Below, piece after piece: positions 1 through 5,292 of a stretch of 5,292 bases of DNA. The stretch spans positions 1 through 5,292 of the forward strand of contig JAFVTT010000053.1 of the NCBI GenBank assembly GCA_017503065.1, in the 5' to 3' direction. The first letter of the stretch is position 1. Each line of letters begins with the position of its first letter. The DNA is from Bacteroidaceae bacterium. Lineage in GTDB: Bacteria > Bacteroidota > Bacteroidia > Bacteroidales > Bacteroidaceae. The notes beneath the pieces were generated by a model. That model searched no databases. It was not told where the DNA came from and worked only from the letters and a program-made list of their open reading frames with translations. Both the position numbers and the translations under genes were made by a program.

Positions 1-414
1 GCCGTAACGGCGGATTGCATAGTCATCACCAGAGAGGAGCGCCCACGGGTACTGCTCATCCAGCGTGGCGGCGAACCGTTCCGCGGCCATTGGGCATTGC
101 CCGGAGGTTTCATGGACATGGACGAGACGGCACAGCAGTGTGCCATGCGCGAACTGACCGAGGAGACGGGCCTCACGGTGACGGAAACCCGTCAGGTGGG
201 TGCATACAGCCGTGTTGACCGCGACCCGCGGGGACGTACCGTGGGCATTGCATACCTGGCCATAATAGACTCTCCCATGCCCGTGCATGGGCAGGACGAT
301 GCCGCAAGGGCAGAATGGTGGCACGTGGACAACCTGCCGCCACTGGCCTTCGACCATGCCGACATGATGAGGGATGCCATGCGCCTGTATGCCTCCATAG
401 TTTCACAAGAATGA
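1..414 (+). CDS. Nudix hydrolase, 5' end missing (ADP-ribose pyrophosphatase-like)
   Basis: The reading frame is open from the first base to the TGA at 412-414, giving 137 codons without the true start; the gene begins upstream of the window. The Nudix box is perfect: G36, E42, R50-E51-L52, E54-E55, G57-L58 (counted from the first codon here), matching GX5EX7REUXEEXGU. The glutamates bind the divalent metal that catalyses hydrolysis of a nucleoside diphosphate linked to another group. The segment before it (LLIQRGGEPFRGHWALPGG) and the following DRDPRGR (73-79) are typical of the COG1051 ADP-ribose pyrophosphatase / NrtR-like Nudix group, so ADP-ribose or a similar metabolite is a reasonable substrate guess, but specificity cannot be read from sequence. 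No DNA-binding wHTH domain follows, so it is not a full NrtR regulator. A TTG at 97 is internal (Leu before PGG), not a start. It lies 19 bases before the helicase gene, suggesting co-transcription. Confidence 0.93.
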   Translation, partial: AVTADCIVITREERPRVLLIQRGGEPFRGHWALPGGFMDMDETAQQCAMRELTEETGLTVTETRQVGAYSRVDRDPRGRTVGIAYLAIIDSPMPVHGQDDAARAEWWHVDNLPPLAFDHADMMRDAMRLYASIVSQE

Positions 415-433
415 CCAGACACCAAGCACACCG

Positions 434-2584
434 ATGAGCACGAGCAATCCCGAACTCGACCTTGCCTGGCGCATAGTAGAGAACACAGGCATGCACATGT
501 TCCTGACGGGTAAGGCAGGAACGGGCAAGACTACGTTCCTGAAGGAGTTGAAACGCCGCTCGCCGAAGCGCATGGTGGTTACAGCCCCCACGGGCATCGC
601 CGCCATCAATGCCGAGGGCATGACGCTTCACTCCTTCTTCCAACTGCCCTTTGCCCCCTACATCCCCGACACGGTCTTCAATGCCGGGAAGGATGCCTAC
701 CGCTATCGGTTCAGCAAGGAGAAGATACGCATAATACGCAGCATCGACCTCTTGGTGATAGACGAGATAAGCATGGTGCGTGCCGACCTGCTGGATGCCG
801 TGGACAGCGTGCTGAGGCGCTACCGCTCGTCGCACCTGCCCTTTGGCGGAGTGCAACTGCTCATGATTGGCGACCTGCAACAACTGGCGCCCGTGGTGAA
901 GGCGGAGGAGTGGGAACTGCTCTCAAAACACTACGACACGCCATACTTCTTCAGCAGCCGTGCCCTGGCGGAGACACAGTATGCCACCATAGAACTGAAA
1001 CAGACCTACCGACAGACGGATGCGCACTTCCTGAACCTTCTCAACAGGGTGCGTACAAACACGGCCGACCGCAGGGTGCTGGAGGAACTGAACCGCAGGT
1101 ACAAGCCTCAGTTCGTGCCACCTACGGAGGAACGCTACATACGTCTGACCACGCACAACATACTGGCACAGAACATCAACGAGAGGGAACTCGGCAAGAT
1201 AGACCGGCCAACCTTCGTGTTCAACGCCGTAATAACGGGAAAGTTCCCCGAATACTCCTACCCCACGGACGAGACACTGATACTGAAGCAGGGGGCACAG
1301 ATAATGTTCGTGAAGAACGACCGCTCGCCCGAGAAACGCTACTTCAACGGCATGATAGGCGAGATTACCGCCATAGACGAAAAGGGCTTCTACGTAAGGA
1401 GCAAGGATTACCCTGAGGAAATCCGTGTGGAGCAGGAACAATGGGACAACAGCCGCTACACGCTGAACGAGAAGACCATGGAGATAACGGAGGAGATAGA
1501 GGGCACCTTCAGCCAGTTCCCCGTGCGCCTGGCATGGGCGATAACCATACACAAGAGCCAGGGACTTACCTTCAGTCATGCCATCATAGACGCACACGAT
1601 TCCTTTGCACACGGACAGGTTTACGTGGCCCTGAGCCGTTGCCGCACACTGGAAGGCATGGTGCTGAGCACTCCCTTGGGAAGCGGTGCCATCATCTGCG
1701 ACAACACGGTGGAGCGCTACACTTCGGGCATAGAACGTAGGACTCCCTCGGGGGACAACATCGGGGAGTGGGAGAAGCGCTACTTCCACCAACTTCTGTC
1801 CGAACTGTTCGGTTTCTCGCAGGTCAGCCAGTGCTTCGAGGACGTGCAACGCCTGCTGGTGGAGCATTTCCACCGCCTCTATCCGCAAACGCTGGAGCGC
1901 TTCAATGCCTTGTCCCCGGTGCTTCAGGAGAAGATAACAGACGTTTCCCAGCGCTTTGCCAACCAATACACGCGCCTGGTGTCGGAGCAGGCGGACTTTG
2001 CCTCCTCCACCATATTGCAACAACGCCTCATGCAGGGGGCAACGTATTTCGCCCTGGAACTGCTCTCCTTTGTGGAGTTGGCACAGGGGCTTTCGCTCCC
2101 CACGGACAACAAAACCCTGAAGAAGCGTGTAGATGAAACTACCGACAAGTTCCGCCATGCCGTCTCCCTGAAGCACAGTCTTCTTGAGCATGTCAAGGAG
2201 CATGGTTTCCAGACGGGCGACTACCTCAAACGCAAGGCCATACTGGCCCTGGAGGCCGAGGAGGAAACGTCCGCACCTGCCAAGAAGAGCGCCAAGAAGA
2301 GCAAGGAAGCGAAACTGGAAGTGCCGGAGGACATACTTTACCCCAACCTCTACAAGAGCATCACTACGTGGCGAGGCAAGAAAGCCAGGGAGGCAGGCCT
2401 GCCGGCATACTGCATCCTGCAACAGAAGGCGGTACTGGGCATAGTCAACCTACTGCCCGACACCCCCAAAGCACTCCAGAGGATTCCCTACCTTGGCAAG
2501 GTGAGCATAGAGAAGTACGGCGACGAACTTCTGGAAATCATCTGCCGGTACATGAAAGACAACGAACTAAAGACCAATATATAA
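434..2584 (+). CDS. Pif1-like SF1B DNA helicase with C-terminal HRDC-type domain
   Basis: 716 residues, ATG to TAA. The N-terminal half is a superfamily 1B helicase motor. Walker A is GKAGTGKTT (26-34, K32); motif Ia is TAPTGIAAINAEGMTLHSF (50-68); Walker B is LLVIDEISM (106-114, D110-E111). A Pif1-signature-like stretch follows (about 118-139) and leads into motif III, GDLQQLAPV (146-154). Motif V is TIHKSQGLTF (371-380) and motif VI is VYVALSRCR (396-404), with R402 as the likely arginine finger. All ATPase motifs are intact. By family this should be an ATP-driven 5'-3' DNA translocase. Residues about 440-606 match no domain I recognise. A charged, lysine-rich linker (607-632) leads to an HRDC-like helical domain (about 636-706, core W646 to Y695), a nucleic-acid-binding module also seen in RecQ and RNase D. 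There is no Shine-Dalgarno sequence, as is usual in Bacteroidetes. The exact cellular role (replication-fork, repair or structured-DNA processing) is not determined. Confidence 0.93.
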   Translation: MSTSNPELDLAWRIVENTGMHMFLTGKAGTGKTTFLKELKRRSPKRMVVTAPTGIAAINAEGMTLHSFFQLPFAPYIPDTVFNAGKDAYRYRFSKEKIRIIRSIDLLVIDEISMVRADLLDAVDSVLRRYRSSHLPFGGVQLLMIGDLQQLAPVVKAEEWELLSKHYDTPYFFSSRALAETQYATIELKQTYRQTDAHFLNLLNRVRTNTADRRVLEELNRRYKPQFVPPTEERYIRLTTHNILAQNINERELGKIDRPTFVFNAVITGKFPEYSYPTDETLILKQGAQIMFVKNDRSPEKRYFNGMIGEITAIDEKGFYVRSKDYPEEIRVEQEQWDNSRYTLNEKTMEITEEIEGTFSQFPVRLAWAITIHKSQGLTFSHAIIDAHDSFAHGQVYVALSRCRTLEGMVLSTPLGSGAIICDNTVERYTSGIERRTPSGDNIGEWEKRYFHQLLSELFGFSQVSQCFEDVQRLLVEHFHRLYPQTLERFNALSPVLQEKITDVSQRFANQYTRLVSEQADFASSTILQQRLMQGATYFALELLSFVELAQGLSLPTDNKTLKKRVDETTDKFRHAVSLKHSLLEHVKEHGFQTGDYLKRKAILALEAEEETSAPAKKSAKKSKEAKLEVPEDILYPNLYKSITTWRGKKAREAGLPAYCILQQKAVLGIVNLLPDTPKALQRIPYLGKVSIEKYGDELLEIICRYMKDNELKTNI

Positions 2585-2607
2585 ATATATAAAAGGAAAG
2601 GTTATCC

Positions 2608-2729
2608 CCACTCACCACTCACCCGCTAACCGTTAACCGCTCACCGCTCACCGTTAAAGCACCACTCAGTTTTCCGATTTCCGATTTCCGTTTTCCGTTA
2701 ATCACTCACCACTCACCGCTAACCGTTAA
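2608..2729 (+). repeat. Heptanucleotide repeat array (CC + 5 bases) in the tex leader
   Basis: Sixteen 7-base units cover most of the gap between the helicase gene and tex. Block 1 has units starting at 2608 CCACTCA, 2615 CCACTCA, 2623 CCGCTAA, 2630 CCGTTAA, 2637 CCGCTCA, 2644 CCGCTCA and 2651 CCGTTAA, with one extra C at 2622. After AGCA comes a lone CCACTCA at 2662, then GTTTT. Block 2 is eight uninterrupted units: 2674 CCGATTT, 2681 CCGATTT, 2688 CCGTTTT, 2695 CCGTTAA, 2702 TCACTCA, 2709 CCACTCA, 2716 CCGCTAA, 2723 CCGTTAA. The consensus is roughly CCRYTMA. The order CCACTCA, CCACTCA, CCGCTAA, CCGTTAA occurs at the start of block 1 and the end of block 2. The array stops 10 bases before the tex ATG. 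I see no reading frame or convincing hairpin in it, and no TTTG/TAnnTTTG promoter. Before the array, 2585-2607 is AT-rich. Function is unknown. Confidence 0.9.
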
Positions 2730-2739
2730 AAACATCATC

Positions 2740-4869
2740 ATGCAAGAAATAACAAGACTCATATCCCAGGCCCTGGGCATAAGCCTGCGCCAGACGGAAC
2801 AGACGCTGAACCTACTGAACGAAGGCGCCACCATACCCTTCATTGCCCGCTACCGCAAGGAGGCCACCGGAGGATTGGACGAAGTGCAGATAGCCGAGGT
2901 GGCACGGCAGGGCGAAAAGTTCAAGGAACTGGAGCACCGCAAGGAATACATCCTGCAAACCATAGAGGAGCAGGGCAAACTTACGGACGACCTTAGGGCA
3001 CGTATCTCCTCATGCTGGGACGCCACCGTGCTGGAGGACATATACCTGCCCTACAAGCCCAAGCGCAAGACGCGTGCCGAAGTGGCCAGGAAACGTGGTC
3101 TCGAACCCTTGGCAGATGCCATACTGCACCGCCCGAACGGCGATCCGGAACAGTATGCACGCAAGTTCCTTTCCGAAGAAGTAGCGTCCATAGAAGATGC
3201 CCTGCAGGGTGCAAGGGACATTCTGGCGGAAAAGATGAACGAGGACGAACGTGTGCGCAATACACTCAGACAGAGTTTCGAACGCACCGCCATCATATCC
3301 TCCCGCGTGGTAAAGAGCAAGATGGAGGAGGCCATGAACTACAGGACATACTTCGACTTCTCCGAACCTCTGCACCGTTGCACCAGCCATCGTCTGCTTG
3401 CCATACGGCGCGGCGAGAGCGAGGGTTTCCTGCGTGTGGACATCAGTCCGCGCGACGAGGAGGCTTGCATGGAGCGTCTCCTGCGTGGTTACCCCACACG
3501 GGGCAAGTGTGGCGAGCAGATTGTAATGGCCATGACCGATGCCTACAAGCGTCTGCTGAAGCCCTCCATAGAAACGGAATTTGCTTCGGCTTCCAAGAAG
3601 CGTGCCGACGAGGAGGCCATCCGTGTCTTTGCCTCCAACCTGAGCCAACTACTCCTTGCCGCTCCTCTCGGGCAGAAGCGCATCATGGGCATCGACCCGG
3701 GATTTCGCACCGGATGCAAGGTGGTGTGTCTGGATGAACAGGGCAATCTCCTGCACAACGAAACCATCTTCCCCCACCCTCCCCGTGGCGAGCGCATGGA
3801 GGCGCTGGATACTCTGGAGGCTTTGATGGACAGATTCCGCATAGAGGCCGTGGCAATAGGAAACGGCACGGCAGGCAGGGAGACGGAGGACCTGGTCAGG
3901 ATGCTTCACCGTCCCGGCATGTCCGTATTCCTCGTCAGCGAGGACGGTGCCTCGGTGTATTCCGCTTCTAAAATAGCACGCGAGGAGTTCCCCGACCACG
4001 ATGTCACCGTGCGCGGTGCCGTGAGCATAGGGCGACGCCTTGCCGACCCCCTGGCGGAACTCGTCAAGATAGATGCCAAATCCATCGGTGTGGGGCAATA
4101 CCAGCACGATGTTGACCAGACGGAACTGAAACATGCCCTGGACCTCACCGTGGAGCGTTGCGTGAACACAGTGGGAGTGAACCTCAACACCGCCAGCAAG
4201 CATCTGCTCACTTATATCTCCGGTCTCGGTCCTGCACTGGCACAGAACATAGTCAATTACCGCACGGAACACGGTCCCTTCTCCTCACGCCAGGAACTTC
4301 AGCACGTGCCTCGTCTGGGCGCCAAGGCCTTTGAGCAATGTGCAGGCTTCCTCCGCATCCCCGGAGCGTCAAATCCCCTGGACAACACCGCCGTGCACCC
4401 CGAACGCTACGCCCTTGTCAGGCAGATGGCAAAGGATGCCGGATGCAACGTGCAGGATCTCATTGCCTCGGCAGAAAAGCGTAAGGGCATCGACCTGCAA
4501 CGCTATTGTTCCGACACCGTGGGTATGCCCACCCTGACGGACATCATGCAGGAACTAAGCAAACCCGGTCGCGACCCACGTGGCGAAAACGAAGAGTTCT
4601 CTTTCGACGACACCCTCCACTCCATCGACGACCTGCAGGAGGGAATGATCCTGCAGGGCATCGTCTCCAACATCACCAACTTCGGTTGCTTCGTGGACCT
4701 CGGCATCAAGACCAAAGGCCTCGTCCACATCTCCCAACTCTCCGACAAGTTTGTCCGCGACCCCATGACCGTTGTCCACGTGCAACAGAAAGTAATGGTA
4801 AAGGTCATTGAAATAGACTTTGCCCGCAACCGCATCGCCCTCAGCATGAAAGGTGTGGAACAAAAGTAA
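2740..4869 (+). CDS. tex: Tex, Spt6-like RNA-binding transcription accessory protein
   Basis: 709 residues, ATG to TAA, full length for a Bacteroidetes Tex, though shorter at the C-terminus than the roughly 770-785 residue proteobacterial proteins. The N-terminal helical region carries the hallmark EGATIPFIARYRKEATGGLDE spread over 28-48, then DIYLPYKPKRKTR (100-112). The YqgF/RNase H-like fold starts at about 315 (MGIDPG, D319) and includes SEDGASVYSAS (400-410) and the strongly conserved GVGQYQHDVDQ (450-460). Tandem helix-hairpin-helix motifs follow (ISGLGPALAQNIV, 493-505; VPRLGAKAFEQ, 523-533). An S1 RNA-binding domain occupies about 635-704, with F648, F651 and H663 on the expected RNA-binding face. 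By family it is a cytoplasmic, nucleic-acid-binding factor related to the eukaryotic elongation factor Spt6 and linked to transcription; its exact bacterial role is not settled. The start fits because the hallmark begins at residue 28 as in homologues; upstream is A-rich with no Shine-Dalgarno sequence. The preceding repeat array forms its leader. Confidence 0.97.
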   Translation: MQEITRLISQALGISLRQTEQTLNLLNEGATIPFIARYRKEATGGLDEVQIAEVARQGEKFKELEHRKEYILQTIEEQGKLTDDLRARISSCWDATVLEDIYLPYKPKRKTRAEVARKRGLEPLADAILHRPNGDPEQYARKFLSEEVASIEDALQGARDILAEKMNEDERVRNTLRQSFERTAIISSRVVKSKMEEAMNYRTYFDFSEPLHRCTSHRLLAIRRGESEGFLRVDISPRDEEACMERLLRGYPTRGKCGEQIVMAMTDAYKRLLKPSIETEFASASKKRADEEAIRVFASNLSQLLLAAPLGQKRIMGIDPGFRTGCKVVCLDEQGNLLHNETIFPHPPRGERMEALDTLEALMDRFRIEAVAIGNGTAGRETEDLVRMLHRPGMSVFLVSEDGASVYSASKIAREEFPDHDVTVRGAVSIGRRLADPLAELVKIDAKSIGVGQYQHDVDQTELKHALDLTVERCVNTVGVNLNTASKHLLTYISGLGPALAQNIVNYRTEHGPFSSRQELQHVPRLGAKAFEQCAGFLRIPGASNPLDNTAVHPERYALVRQMAKDAGCNVQDLIASAEKRKGIDLQRYCSDTVGMPTLTDIMQELSKPGRDPRGENEEFSFDDTLHSIDDLQEGMILQGIVSNITNFGCFVDLGIKTKGLVHISQLSDKFVRDPMTVVHVQQKVMVKVIEIDFARNRIALSMKGVEQK

Positions 4870-4961
4870 TTCATCAACATCAGGAAAGACTGTCAGCATT
4901 CTGACTGAACAATACTTATTGAGTAAGCGGAACGTTCGGAACAAATGCAGACAACTAAAAG

Positions 4962-5050
4962 TCAAACTGCTTCAGATGCCTATATCTTATCATACTCTTC
5001 CCCATCATTCGGGATACTCTCTCTGGTTCAGAGAGAACATTGCAGTTTGA
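4962..5050. other. Nested inverted-repeat structure downstream of tex
   Basis: A perfect 9-base inverted repeat, TCAAACTGC at 4962-4970 and GCAGTTTGA at 5042-5050, encloses 71 bases. Inside, TCTCTCT (5018-5024) and AGAGAGA (5030-5036) form a perfect 7-base-pair hairpin with loop GGTTC, and CCC/GGG at 5001-5003/5011-5013 could add a short stem. The two perfect repeats are direct observations. Whether this is a folded 3' untranslated region, a small RNA or a remnant of a small mobile element is unknown; no matching target-site duplication is visible at its ends and no T-run follows. Confidence 0.45.
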
Positions 5051-5096
5051 GAGTTAAGGATTAATGCTTCTGAATTACGGTTCAGATTTACACTTT

Positions 5097-5125
5097 CCGT
5101 TTTCTGTCCTCCCGCTTTCCACTCG
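5097..5125 (+). repeat. Degenerate heptamer cluster, related to the tex leader array
   Basis: Four 7-base units can be read: CCGTTTT (5097), CTGTCCT (5104), CCGCTTT (5112) and CCACTCG (5119), with an extra C at 5111. The first is identical to the unit at 2688, and the last differs from CCACTCA by one base. Spacing is 7, 8, 7 bases, including the same kind of single-C insertion as in the large array. This could be a decayed copy of the same repeat family, or chance in a pyrimidine-rich stretch. Confidence 0.5.
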
Positions 5126-5131
5126 CACCTA

Positions 5132-5175
5132 CAAAACGCAAAGGAGTCCTTCGGAACATTCTCCAAAGGACTCCT
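5132..5175 (-). terminator. Rho-independent terminator after the 5S rRNA gene
   Basis: A perfect 10-base-pair stem pairs 5142-5151 with 5166-5175. One C-A mismatch and three more pairs (GGA/TCC) follow before the loop. Read on the minus strand, the stem ends in AGGACTCCT and is followed by TTTGCGTTTTGT, an interrupted T-run. It begins about 13 bases past the 3' end of the 5S gene, the expected place for the end of the rRNA operon transcript. On the plus strand the hairpin is followed by a pyrimidine-rich stretch without a clear T-run, so it is a poorer terminator for tex. Confidence 0.85.
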
Positions 5176-5187
5176 CTTCTCTAAAAA

Positions 5188-5292
<105 letters not shown>

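Larger units (their letters stand above)
4870..5187. other. Gene-free region between tex and the convergent 5S rRNA gene
   Basis: About 318 bases without a credible gene; the open frame from 4853 merely runs out of tex in the wrong frame and resembles nothing known. It is more AT-rich than the coding DNA. It holds a small hairpin with 5-base arms at 4892-4896/4901-4905, an 8-base palindrome GAACGTTC at 4930-4937, a larger inverted-repeat structure at 4962-5050, a 6-base-arm hairpin at 5069-5074/5081-5086, degenerate heptamers at 5097-5125, and the rRNA-side terminator hairpin. None of the hairpins downstream of tex is followed by a good T-run on the plus strand, so I cannot name the tex terminator. 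Confidence 0.7.

Noticed and set aside
97..99. TTG as a possible start of the Nudix gene
   Set aside because: The frame is open upstream to base 1 and encodes conserved Nudix-fold sequence (LLIQRGGEPFRGHWALPGG), so the codon is an internal leucine.
923..2422. A 499-codon open frame on the minus strand opposite the helicase gene, and others like it at 173-883, 3010-3648 and 3649-4272
   Set aside because: Their codons are in exact register with the sense genes, so a stop would need a sense TTA, CTA or TCA codon, which these genes rarely use. The translations are low in recognisable motifs, while the plus-strand products are clear family members.
2608..2729. A CRISPR array as the explanation of the repeats before tex
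   Set aside because: The units are 7 bases long and directly adjacent, with no spacers of regular length and no cas genes nearby.
4892..4905. The small hairpin as the tex terminator
   Set aside because: The stem is only five base pairs and is followed by TGAACAATAC rather than a T-run.
4853..5050. A 65-codon open frame overlapping the end of tex
   Set aside because: It starts inside tex in another frame, has no recognisable motif, and spans the inverted repeats; best read as chance.
4962..5050. A complete insertion sequence bounded by the 9-base inverted repeats
   Set aside because: Only 71 bases lie inside, no transposase is encoded, and the flanks show no target-site duplication.

Overview
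The window reads as ordinary chromosomal DNA from a member of the Bacteroidales, most likely Prevotellaceae or a relative. The evidence is the 5S rRNA sequence, the Bacteroidetes style of the three proteins, and start codons without a Shine-Dalgarno sequence. The assignment to family level is inference. No mobile element, CRISPR array, tRNA or defence/toxin system is visible.

Layout. Positions 1-414 (+) hold the 3' part of a Nudix hydrolase gene that begins before the window. After 19 bases comes a Pif1-like superfamily 1B helicase with a C-terminal HRDC-type domain (434-2584, +). A 155-base gap follows, of which about 122 bases is a heptanucleotide repeat array (2608-2729). Ten bases after the array starts tex, the Spt6-like RNA-binding transcription accessory protein (2740-4869, +). 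A gene-free stretch (4870-5187) contains several inverted repeats, a small decayed cluster of the same heptamers (5097-5125) and a strong terminator-like hairpin (5142-5175). The hairpin lies just past the 3' end of a 5S rRNA gene on the minus strand (about 5188 to the window end). The end of an rRNA operon therefore converges on tex.

How the parts relate. The Nudix and helicase genes are close enough to be co-transcribed: nucleotide-metabolite clean-up followed by DNA unwinding. Tex has its own leader region, but I see no recognisable Bacteroidetes promoter (TTTG / TAnnTTTG) there, so it may be read from upstream. The three proteins belong to known families.

The most distinctive feature is the heptamer array. 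It has sixteen units, nearly all of the form CC + 5 bases, in a non-random order that repeats, and similar but degenerate units lie 2.4 kb away. It resembles in style the short tandemly repeated heptamers known from cyanobacteria. I do not know of a described family like it in Bacteroidales.
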